64,000 nt of DNA from Hetaerina americana (taxonomy: Eukaryota; Arthropoda; Insecta; Odonata; Calopterygidae). Below are positions 57,901-64,000 of this stretch, piece after piece. The translations under genes were made by a program, and so were the position numbers. The stretch's first letter is position 1. Each line of letters opens with the position of its first letter. The stretch lies in assembly GCA_022747635.1 (NCBI GenBank), contig JAKTNV010000009.1, positions 27,757,622-27,821,621 on the forward strand, written 5' to 3'. The notes under the pieces are model-generated. The model saw only the letters and a program-made list of their open reading frames with translations. It searched no databases and was not told the DNA's origin.

Positions 57901-58127
57901 GGATATGTAAACGAGTATGTAGAATTTTCCCCCATTAAGGAGGGGATTGTACTGTACATAACTTATGCATAATGCTCTTATGATTATTTTCTTTCTTTTA
58001 AAAACAGGCTGCCCTCATCATGCAGGTGCTAAAGCTTTCTGATGACCAAATATCAATGCTTCCTCCAGAGCAGAGGCAGAGTATCTTGGTCCTCAAGGAG
58101 CAAATAGCTAAAAGTACTCAGCGTTAA
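42914..58127 (+). CDS. CSTF2: CSTF2: cleavage stimulation factor subunit 2, CstF-64 (11 coding exons)
   Basis: Exons: 42914-42959, 43042-43120, 43200-43369, 43818-43963, 46859-46966, 49376-49628, 50907-51069, 53866-53892, 55106-55224, 56849-56952 and 58008-58127. They join to 1335 nt, 444 aa, with all phases matching. CstF-64 binds the GU-rich element downstream of poly(A) sites in the nuclear 3'-end processing complex. The N-terminal RRM has RNP2 [13 protein letters not shown] and RNP1 [12 protein letters not shown]. The hinge (symplekin/CstF-77 binding) contains [39 protein letters not shown] and [21 protein letters not shown] Pro/Ala-rich, DPR-containing middle follows. The C-terminal helical domain (Pcf11 contact) reads [20 protein letters not shown] and [18 protein letters not shown]. 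It is shorter than vertebrate CstF-64 and lacks the MEARA repeats. Confidence 0.95.
43042..43120 (+). CDS. CSTF2: CSTF2 coding exon 2
   Basis: Encodes the RRM RNP2 strand and first helix, [20 protein letters not shown], then GPVLSF. Donor gtaagt, phase 2. Confidence 0.94.
43200..43369 (+). CDS. CSTF2: CSTF2 coding exon 3
   Basis: Encodes RNP1 and the rest of the [23 protein letters not shown] and [14 protein letters not shown]. Donor gtgaga after ATG CAA A, phase 1. Confidence 0.94.
43818..43963 (+). CDS. CSTF2: CSTF2 coding exon 4
   Basis: Starts after tttttccgtttaag, giving [14 protein letters not shown]. The later AG at 43827 would put the hinge out of frame. Covers the first half of the hinge. 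Confidence 0.88.
45500..46110 (+). pseudogene. pogo/Tigger-like DDE transposase relic in CSTF2 intron 4
   Basis: Broken + frames resemble Tigger/jerky-type transposase: FEKFKRR near 45740, a VDETGL block at about 45885-45900, PGHKPMKD near 45970 and [15 protein letters not shown] near 46040-46080. At least three stops or frame changes. A pogo-type end, gaggttccactgta (46555-46570), lies downstream and a degenerate end may lie near 44228, but I cannot show that they belong to one element. Confidence 0.6.
46610..46725 (+). repeat. dispersed repeat shared with 31775-31885
   Basis: Contains gttgcattctaatgcacatg, gatgactctgtt, ttactgttgcagc and cagtttcttggaattt. It is the partner of the copy in the BPNT1-ZFPL1 interval. 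Confidence 0.55.
46859..46966 (+). CDS. CSTF2: CSTF2 coding exon 5
   Basis: Encodes the second half of the hinge: [20 protein letters not shown] and [16 protein letters not shown]. Phase 0 on both sides; acceptor cttttgtag, donor gtaagt. Confidence 0.94.
48300..48900 (-). pseudogene. possible Penelope-like GIY-YIG relic in CSTF2 intron 5
   Basis: The - strand, in broken frames, reads an [20 protein letters not shown] pattern (about 48580-48500) preceded by GVKDGTLP (near 48690). This fits the spacing of the C-terminal GIY-YIG region of Penelope-like proteins. Reading is by eye through stops, so this is tentative. Confidence 0.35.
49240..49335 (+). repeat. retroposon 3' end with ATGTAG tail
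   Basis: A GC-rich hairpin-forming stretch (acacccctcgccacacgccc then ttgcggcggcttgcggggta) is followed by tandem atgtag units (49313-49332). This looks like the 3' end of a LINE or SINE, only 40 bp upstream of CSTF2 exon 6. Confidence 0.5.
49376..49628 (+). CDS. CSTF2: CSTF2 coding exon 6
   Basis: Encodes [20 protein letters not shown], then a Pro/Val/Ala-rich low-complexity linker ending ARIPTA. Acceptor aatatttccag, donor gtaatt, phase 1. Confidence 0.9.
49747..50602. mobile_element. non-autonomous pogo/Tigger element (856 bp)
   Basis: Terminal inverted repeats cagtggaacctcgt (49747-49760) and cgaggttccactg at the right end (50590-50602). TA target duplication at 49745-49746 and 50603-50604. 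The first 14 or so bases are inverted copies; divergence follows. No transposase signature inside. Lies in CSTF2 intron 6. Confidence 0.8.
50907..51069 (+). CDS. CSTF2: CSTF2 coding exon 7
   Basis: Encodes [20 protein letters not shown] and a Pro-rich segment ending [10 protein letters not shown]. The DPR motifs parallel the DPRG-rich middle of CstF-64. Acceptor aatttttag, donor gtaagt, phase 2. Confidence 0.9.
51249..51888 (-). pseudogene. mariner transposase N-terminal fragment with one terminal repeat
   Basis: The - strand frame encodes the helix-turn-helix region: [40 protein letters not shown]. The right end carries a mariner-type terminal repeat (gtcaccttactttttgagca then cacctca, ending 51888) followed by TA. 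No matching left end was found, so it is truncated. Lies in CSTF2 intron 7. Confidence 0.72.
52239..52496. repeat. inverted pair of hammerhead-bearing Penelope-type terminal repeats
   Basis: Arms 52239-52360 and 52373-52496 are inverted copies of each other (about 90% by eye). Each contains cctgatgacgatgaccgagt and, after a short stem-loop, a gaaacgtc- or aaaacgtc-like box, on opposite strands. The layout CTGATGA, stem II, GAAAC is hammerhead-like. The repeats in opposite orientation look like a collapsed Penelope-like insertion in CSTF2 intron 7. Confidence 0.6.
53078..53470 (+). pseudogene. mariner transposase C-terminal fragment
   Basis: The broken + frame includes [12 protein letters not shown] (relic of the LFHQDNA catalytic block) at about 53163-53200, and the C-terminal [18 protein letters not shown] then [10 protein letters not shown] at 53380-53465. 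Its orientation is opposite to the fragment at 51249-51888, so it is a different copy. Confidence 0.65.
53866..53892 (+). CDS. CSTF2: CSTF2 coding exon 8 (27-nt microexon)
   Basis: Encodes IQHLESAD with split codons on both sides (phase 2 in, phase 2 out). Acceptor tcacgtacag, donor gtgagt. Its length is a multiple of three, so skipping would keep the frame. Confidence 0.75.
54250..54590 (+). repeat. three imperfect direct repeats of about 120 bp in CSTF2 intron 8
   Basis: Related blocks begin near 54256 (tcactcaggtctgtttgag), 54352 and 54500 (tcactcgggtgtgtttgga). The last two share a gggtttgcaaggatttttcc / gggttgcaagggtttctcc end. Origin unknown. Confidence 0.4.
55106..55224 (+). CDS. CSTF2: CSTF2 coding exon 9
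   Basis: Encodes [20 protein letters not shown] and [22 protein letters not shown]-rich. Acceptor attattctag, donor gtttgt, phase 1. Confidence 0.88.
56849..56952 (+). CDS. CSTF2: CSTF2 coding exon 10
   Basis: Encodes [20 protein letters not shown] and [13 protein letters not shown], the linker into the C-terminal domain. Donor gtgagc, phase 0. Confidence 0.92.
57152..57640. repeat. long inverted repeat (fold-back) in CSTF2 intron 10
   Basis: Left arm 57152-57230 (catcattattgggctatctg, gtgtttacac, gggtgtggcgacataacttc) is complementary to 57562-57640. A third, shorter inverted copy of the ggaagttatgt..ccgcacc block lies at about 57248-57282. A LINE-like TTA tail with aataataataatactttatt (57107-57126) adjoins on the left. 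Confidence 0.75.
58008..58127 (+). CDS. CSTF2: CSTF2 coding exon 11 (C-terminal domain)
   Basis: Encodes the conserved three-helix C-terminal domain, [20 protein letters not shown] to IAKSTQR, and the TAA stop. Acceptor ttaaaaacag. Confidence 0.96.
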   Translation, partial: AALIMQVLKLSDDQISMLPPEQRQSILVLKEQIAKSTQR

Positions 58128-58573
58128 TGCTTGGAGCTTTCAACTGGAATTCATGTTCAACATAGTTCTGTTATTCAGACAGTGCGATGTTCTGTGATCA
58201 GTGTGGCTTCAAATGGGATGTGTTAGCATTCCAACATAAAATGTGGGCTTGTATTGAAATGTCAGGTTTTGTACCCATATTTGAACATTAAATTTCATTT
58301 AAATTTAAAGCATGTATCCTTGCTCTTTGAAGTGATGTACAGGAAGCAATGGGCCATCGGTTGTAGGCATAGGTCTGCAAATTTTATGAGTTATAAGTTT
58401 TAATATAGGCCACTGTTGAGATTGTGATGAAATTGACTTATTCCATAATAACTATTGCAAATGGATATTTGAGCTTAAATTATTGGCTCAAGATAACTAT
58501 CCTCAAGTTTAATCCTCCATGTTACTACTGCTGGACTTGTTCTTGAAGCTGTGTTTTGATTCAGTGTTTGCTG

Positions 58574-58579
58574 AATAAA
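58574..58579 (+). terminator. candidate CSTF2 polyadenylation signal
   Basis: AATAAA 447 bases after the stop codon, followed by a T/GT-rich stretch (attgtgtcctcttgtctat). A second AATAAA lies at 58844-58849. Either may be used. Confidence 0.5.
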
Positions 58580-59239
58580 TATCTTCAAGTTGATATTCCA
58601 CATTGTGTCCTCTTGTCTATATGAGCTGGTAATTTAATTAGTTTGTTTAATTTCTGCTGATGTGGGAACTTCTGACATTTTTGTGTCGATTACGGTTTGT
58701 TGGTCTTCTTTATGCAAACCTCTGCAGCACATGGTGATTTCTTCCTCCCATTATATTCCAGGTTATTATTCATGGTTCATTTAACTATGGAATTGTCTAT
58801 TATTTTTATGAAGGACTTGTGTCAGTACCTGAAAAAATGTATGAAATAAAAAATATGTCATAACAATAATTTCATTAACCTCACTTACTTCTCTTTCTTC
58901 TTCTCTTTTCACTTTGTTTTTTTTCATGTACTCTATATTGAGTTGATTTCATAATACGGTATTAACTTGGGCGTTGGTCCACCTGAGAATCAATATACTA
59001 CCACCATTCAGGCACGCAAACTGCCACCAATCTCACGAGTCCTATGCCTTGATAACATTTTGATGTGAAAACAACAGTCAATCTCTGTAGAATCTACTTT
59101 CTCCTTAGGTCCTTGAAGTGTGATTGAGAGGGATGTTGTATAAAATCGAAAACATTTTAAATTCACAATAAATTGAAAAAGAAAGATTCTAAATTGTTTA
59201 CATATTTTTAATTTATTGTTGTAAATGTAATCATTTATA

Positions 59240-60546
59240 TGAGGGTGGTAAAATAAGTCCTTAGAAAAAAAGTAGAAAAAACAATTTTTTTGGGCAAATG
59301 TTTTTTTTATTTTTCAACATAATCTCCTTTCAACTCAATCCATTTGTCTTCGCGTTTTTCCAATTTTTTCAGGCCGTATAAAAAGTAGGATTTTGGGAGC
59401 TCCTCAAAATAGGCATTTGTTTGATCGATTACTTCCGTTAGACATTCCGTTACCTCGTTAGACATACCTGTAAACCTCGTTCGCCAAGCCATTTCTTTAA
59501 GTCTGGAAATTAGAAATAGTCTCTAGGGGCCAAATCTGGCGAAAACGGTGGATGTTGTAATAATTGGAACTTTAATTCCATAATTTTGGCCATCGAAACT
59601 GTGCAGGTGTGCACCCGTGCATTGTCTTGATGAAAGAGAATCTTTTTCAGATGAGGACGCTTCTCCCTGATTTATTTGCTCAGCCGTTCCAATAATGACG
59701 CATAATACTCTCCTGTTATCGTTGTTCCCTTTTTCAAGTAATCAATGCAGATGATTACGAGCATCCCAAAAGACCGTGGCCATAACCTTACCGGCCGACT
59801 TGACCGTCTTCGCCTTCTTCGGAGCCCGTTCGCCTTTATAAATCCACTGTTTTGACTGTTGCTTTGTCTCTGGAGTGTAGTGGTGTATCCATGTTTCATC
59901 AACAGTTATATATCGACGCAGAAAATCATCAGGGTTGCGATGGAAAGCGCCAAAACAACCTCATAGTCGACCACAAGATTGCGTTTATTCTCTGCTGTGA
60001 GTAAACGCGGCACCCATCTTGCCGAGATTTTTTTCACGCCCAATTTTTCGTGCAAAATTGAACCTACTGTACCTTGTGATAGGCCTATGGCTTCTACTAT
60101 TTCGCGAACTTTGAGTCGTCGATCACTTAAAATCATATCGTGGATTTTGTCAATCATTTCGGGGGTAGAAACTTCCACAGGGCGTCCGGATCTGCATTCA
60201 TCTTTTGTGGATGTGCGACCACGTTTAAACTCATTCGTCCAATTATAAACAGTTGCAAACGCAGGAGCAGATGTGCCATGAACTTCGTCCAACTCAGCTT
60301 TGATTTCTTTCGGCGTCAACCCTTTCAAATACAAGTGTTTAATTAATGCTCAAAACTCATTTTTATCCATTTTTATAGAAAAATTAAAGTTGTTTACTTC
60401 AATCGACAACAATGAAACTATATGACGGATACAGCTGAAACTTAAACAGCTGACTAGTTAGGAGGGTTATTTAATGGAAAAAATTTATTTTAGATACTGC
60501 GAGCGCCATCTCTTGGATTTTCTAAGGACTTATCGTACCACCCTCG
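59240..60546 (-). mobile_element. full-length mariner element (1307 bp), inactivated
   Basis: The terminal inverted repeats (gagggtggtaaaataagtcc at the left; its near-complement ggacttatcgtaccaccctc at the right) match at about 26 of 28 bases. TA duplications are at 59238-59239 and 60547-60548. The length equals that of typical mariners. The transposase frame on the - strand covers both DNA-binding and catalytic parts. Confidence 0.9.
59307..60372 (-). pseudogene. mariner transposase, disrupted
   Basis: Starts MDKNEF with a stop right after codon 6, then YLKGLTPKEIKAELDEVHGT, GRPVEVSTPEMIDKIHDMIL and RWVPRLLTAENK. The frame shifts near 59905, with further breaks in the catalytic half. The C-terminal EELPKSYFLYGLKKLEKRED and IELKGDYVEK survive (59430-59310). 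Not functional as it stands. Confidence 0.85.
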
Positions 60547-60799
60547 TACTATAGATCTATTTATAATTTGTGACACTGTACTTTTAAGGGTTAGGGATGA
60601 GGGAGTCAGGATGGAATGTTTCTCCTCGGCACTAAGTACGGAATCACTCAAATAATCACAAGTAACACTCCAGTCTACTCTGGGTGGGAATAGTTATTAG
60701 GGTGGGCAACTGACAGCTAAGGTCCTTATTAATAGGTAGGTGTAGGATGTTCAGGAGATGGAGGGGAGAAATCCAGGTTTCAGCATTATTCTATTCTAA

Positions 60800-60965
60800 A
60801 TGATAGGTGACTGACCTTGGTGACTGTGTGGTAACATCCTTACCTGCCAATTTAGAGGTCGCCGGTTCGATTCCCGCCTGGGTGGATTTCTCCTCCTTGG
60901 GCCTGAGTGTTAGCTGTTCTTAATGCGATGCTTAAGGGCTAGGTGGAAGAAGGGACTATAAGGTC
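60800..60965 (+). mobile_element. tRNA-derived SINE, second head type
   Basis: B-box ggttcgattcccgcc (60862-60876) with an upstream gtgactgtgtggtaacatcc A-box region, then a non-tRNA body. Its head differs from the SINEs at 61222 and 62021, so it is a separate family. Ends are uncertain. Confidence 0.5.
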
Positions 60966-61054
60966 TCAATCTCGCCTGAATAAAGTCGTTGAGTAAAAAA
61001 ACTCCTCTTGAATTGCTCTCAATATTGCACGCAAAAATAGATCGGGATACCAAT

Positions 61055-61165
61055 GAGAAGTTTGATCGCCGCAGTATTCGAACTTGGGTCCTTGGGGTGG
61101 GGAGCCAGTACTCTAGATAGCGCGCCAATCTGATCCTTACTTTTCTAATCGGGGCGCCATCTAAA
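61055..61165 (-). mobile_element. tRNA-like SINE head, minus strand
   Basis: The - strand shows ggcgcgctatctagagtact (A-box region) and aagttcgaatactgc (B-box-like). No long body recognised; ends uncertain. Confidence 0.45.
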
Positions 61166-61221
61166 AGATATGTTTTATTGAAATTTGTCACAGTCAAATT
61201 TGCTGTCGGAGTTAACGAGTC

Positions 61222-61443
61222 GGGGATCGTGATGGTGCGGTGGCCATCGTTCTGGCTCCCCACCCAGAGGGCCCGGGTTGAAATCCCGGCGGTGTTGAAT
61301 ATTTTTCAGTGGTGTCTCGATCCCTATTTGAGGTGCTTCGCCGGGTTTCTCCACCCTTCATCCTTTCCTGTCCAATGGCATCCTTTTCCTAATGGCGCAA
61401 ATGACCTCAGCTGTCGGTCACCTCCCCTAAGTACTACTAATAC
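61222..61443 (+). mobile_element. tRNA-derived SINE with 10-bp target duplication
   Basis: Flanked by ttaacgagtc (61212-61221 and 61444-61453). Head ggggatcgtgatggtgcggt, B-box gggttgaaatcccgg, body tctcgatccctatttgagg, and 3' region tgacctcagctgtcggtcac followed by tactacta. Internally shorter than the copy at 62021. Confidence 0.82.
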
Positions 61444-62020
61444 TTAACGAGTCAACGTACCATAGCAGTCATCTGACGCATGAAGATACGGATTTTTAAC
61501 TTCCAGGGCTGCAGTTACTCCGTTTTACCGAGAAACCGAGCTTCTGTTTAGTACAGCTTTGCCCAATTTTACTTAAACCCTGGCGTTCCTGGAAATTCAA
61601 CGTTCACTCAGTGAGTCGCTTCTGAAGTCCGCTCTCAATTACCGTCTCCGTCGCCGTTGACTACCTCTATTCACGGGGAGGGGGGGCATGAGCATTCATT
61701 CAAGGGGATCCTTTCAACATTCAGGGCTCCTCCCCCGCTATTCTCCCCCTCAAAAACTCCTCCCCCCAACCCCCATCGCAGCACTTCGGCGATTCCACAG
61801 CAGGTTCGCACCGGCGACGAAATTTACCGTGACTTGGTTATTAATTTGACATAGCCTCTTACGTGATATGTTTGCTATGTAGTTTTCAGAGGTAGATGGT
61901 TTTTTGAGCTTCAGTCGAGTTGAGATTCAATTTCTCGATAGTTGTTTAATAGCGAGTATGAAAATAAATACGAGTACCGCAAGCACTTGCGGTATCTTTA
62001 TCTCGATATATCTGTATCTT

Positions 62021-62332
62021 GGGGATCGAGATGGTGCGGGGGCTAACGTACTGGCTTCCCACCCAGAGAGCCCGGGTTAAAATCCCGGCGGTGTTGAAAT
62101 TTTTCAGATCTCGATCCCTACTTGAGGCGCTTTGTGGAGGGCACTTTGAGTGAGTACGCCGTCCGTCGGATGGGACGTTAAGCTGCGGACCCCTTGGCGC
62201 CTTTCGTAATGAGTAGGCTAATGCCGACGCCGGGTTTCTCTCCGCCCTTCATCCTTTCCTGTCCATTCCCCTATGCCCCTATGGCGCTAATGACCTCAGT
62301 TGTCGGTCGCCTCCCCTAAAAACTACTGCTAC
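62021..62332 (+). mobile_element. tRNA-derived SINE, longest copy
   Basis: Flanked by tatctgtatctt (62009-62020) and tatctgtatcctt (62333-62345). Head ggggatcgagatggtgcggg, B-box gggttaaaatcccggc, body with gccgtccgtcggatgggacg, and 3' region aatgacctcagttgtcggtc ending in a tactgctacta tail. RNA polymerase III promoter boxes are recognisable. Confidence 0.82.
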
Positions 62333-62341
62333 TATCTGTAT

Positions 62342-62345
<4 letters not shown>

Positions 62346-62421
<76 letters not shown>
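62346..62421. repeat. (TA)n microsatellite, about 38 units
   Basis: Uninterrupted TA run directly after the SINE target duplication. Confidence 0.95.
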
Positions 62422-62425
<4 letters not shown>

Positions 62426-62435
62426 ATGTATAAAA

Positions 62436-62474
62436 TAACACACACATATATGTATAAAATATATGTGTGTGTAT
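62436..62474. repeat. AC/GT palindrome
   Basis: acacacacatatatgtataa is followed by aatatatgtgtgtgt, an inverted repeat next to the TA microsatellite. Confidence 0.8.
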
Positions 62475-62589
62475 ATATCTTTATCTCGATCAACTACGTG
62501 GCTGTCTACAGCAAGCGACTAAATATTCGGTTGGTTAAAGTTGGTGATTTTCGAGCATTTTTTCGTGGTAATTTTTTCCCCTCTTAAAG

Positions 62590-64000
62590 GACCTTCCGAC
62601 CATGTCTCTTAAGTTGCATCTTGCATGGATGATGTCTAATGCTGTTTAATGGAACTGCTAGACTGCAACACATATGTATGCCGAGAATCCGTTTGCAGCT
62701 GGAAGAGAATTGTTTTCTAGATCAATCGCTATTTAATTATTACAGTCGCAGGCATTCCGTAAATGAAACAATTTGATTTCAAGGAAGTAGTTTTAGGTTC
62801 CACCAGTGAAATCCATTAAAATGGCGATTTAATACATATTTACACGTAATATTGTTTCCCAAAATATTTGCAATATTAACGTGAATCCTGGAAGAATCAT
62901 CGCCTGTTCCTCTTTGTTCTATTGAGGTCATGCCTATTGGTGCGTTATTTCTCATGCTATCCAGAAGTGAAGTCTGCCAATAACAGGAAGCAGTGTTTTA
63001 TTTATGGAAAATTTTATCCCATAAGTGGTAACCATAGGGACTACTTTTAAGGGAATATGTTTGAGTTCAATTAAAGTATTAATATTTTTTTTGGGAATGA
63101 AATATATGCCGTCAACAATTTTGCTTTAATTTTCTTTTATTTTATGTTAAAAATTATAAATTTGCTTCAATCTGGTTTTTTAATTTTTTAAAGACGCGAG
63201 AAATTAATTTCGCACATTTCAGGAAAAAATATGAAAACTCAAAAGAATTTCAATGAAATGAAAGAATGAACCTTCCTTCATGTCTTAGTTTATTGCTTCT
63301 TAAACATTGGCACGATTTTAGCGGCAATTTTTAAATTAAACTTTGACCGATTGCGTAATTCCATTTTACGTCTACTGTCGCCAATTCCTTTCGCCATAAA
63401 TTTTCTTTCCTTAATCGCCTTTGGTAACAGGAAACAGTCGAGAAAGTTACTGATTCAACAGTGAGGTACAGTACAGTGCCTAGTAACTACTTATAGAAAC
63501 GTAGTAGATTGATTTATATTCCCCTAATTTGATTTCAGCATTAGATTCTATTAAGTATGTCCAGTCAGATTATGCGAAATGAAGTTAAGGTGGGCCTCTT
63601 TTTAACATTGATGAGTTATGATGATATGGGATGGTTAATCTCCCCATCAACCCTCATCAACCAAATTCTCCATCAATTTTCTTTTCTTAATGACCTTTGA
63701 GGGATTTTTTTAGTTCAGGGGTAGAGAATTTCAATAGTGACCGAAGGTTCAATTTCCGATCATGGCCCTCTGGGTGCCCTCAGCTTTGCCGAGCTATGAT
63801 TTTTTTTGGGTACCAGAACTTCCTGGGAAACCATAGCTGGCACAGGAAAAGCATCTAATTAAACTACTCCATGGATTAACTGCCTTTAATGAGTGCAAAA
63901 TATACAGAATAAATGTTTAGGAAATTAAACCTGGCCAAATGAACCATTTCTTGGACACTCCAGTAAACCAACTCCAATTAGGTGAATATAAATCACATAA
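62590..64000. other. intergenic, nothing recognised
   Basis: AT-rich, without long ORFs, splice-bounded coding blocks or recognisable element ends. Confidence 0.5.

Noticed and set aside
60862..60876. tRNA gene on + strand
   Set aside because: B-box present, but no acceptor stem or anticodon arm could be paired; better explained as a SINE head.
61657..61854. 65-codon Pro-rich ORF
   Set aside because: C-rich low-complexity stretch between SINEs without recognisable content.
1..64000. CRISPR arrays, operons or prokaryotic defence systems
   Set aside because: No regularly spaced identical repeats with unique spacers and no prokaryotic gene organisation; the window is eukaryotic.

Overview
Eukaryotic (arthropod, most likely insect) genomic DNA: AT-rich, multi-exon genes with kilobase introns and GT-AG splice sites, and a heavy load of arthropod-type mobile elements (mariner, pogo/Tigger, gypsy-like provirus, Penelope-like element, non-LTR retrotransposons, tRNA-derived SINEs). 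No bacterial gene organisation, CRISPR array or operon is present. I cannot name the species.

Three host genes can be assembled exon by exon, each as one open reading frame with matching splice phases. They are BPNT1 (3'(2'),5'-bisphosphate nucleotidase, + strand, 5 coding exons, 12715-29068, 316 aa), ZFPL1 (Golgi zinc-finger protein-like 1, - strand, 6 coding exons, 37321 down to 33195, 336 aa) and CSTF2 (CstF-64 polyadenylation factor, + strand, 11 coding exons including a 27-nt microexon, 42914-58127, 444 aa). BPNT1 and ZFPL1 converge. ZFPL1 and CSTF2 diverge across about 5.6 kb.

The most unusual object is at about 2637-10137 on the - strand. It is a decayed gypsy/errantivirus-like provirus with gag, protease and the start of pol at its 5' side and the C-terminal half of an envelope gene at its 3' side. 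Where reverse transcriptase, RNase H and integrase should be, it carries an intronless piece of the coiled-coil tail of non-muscle myosin II heavy chain. The order gag-pro-(host cDNA)-env is the architecture of a transducing retrovirus. A 635-bp solo LTR with a 4-bp target duplication later landed inside the myosin part.

The second notable object is a 6.2-kb Penelope-like element complex (18831-25070) in BPNT1 intron 3. Two copies lie in tandem and a third is inverted. One 583-codon reading frame is open and contains reverse transcriptase and a GIY-YIG endonuclease. There are three hammerhead-ribozyme motifs, and a short direct repeat flanks the whole complex. Further hammerhead-like sequences occur at 325-360, 1604-1645, 2336-2376 (inside a 120-bp insertion with a 17-bp flanking repeat) and as an inverted pair at 52239-52496.

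Layout: 1-2636 hammerhead-bearing repeats; 2637-10137 provirus with myosin; 10200-10680 G-rich tract; 12.7-29.1 kb BPNT1; 29-33 kb repeats and a mariner relic; 33.2-37.3 kb ZFPL1; 40-41.8 kb LINE relics; 42.9-58.1 kb CSTF2 with pogo, mariner and fold-back elements in its introns; 59.2-60.5 kb a full-length but broken mariner; 60.8-62.4 kb SINEs and a long TA microsatellite; 62.6-64 kb nothing recognised.
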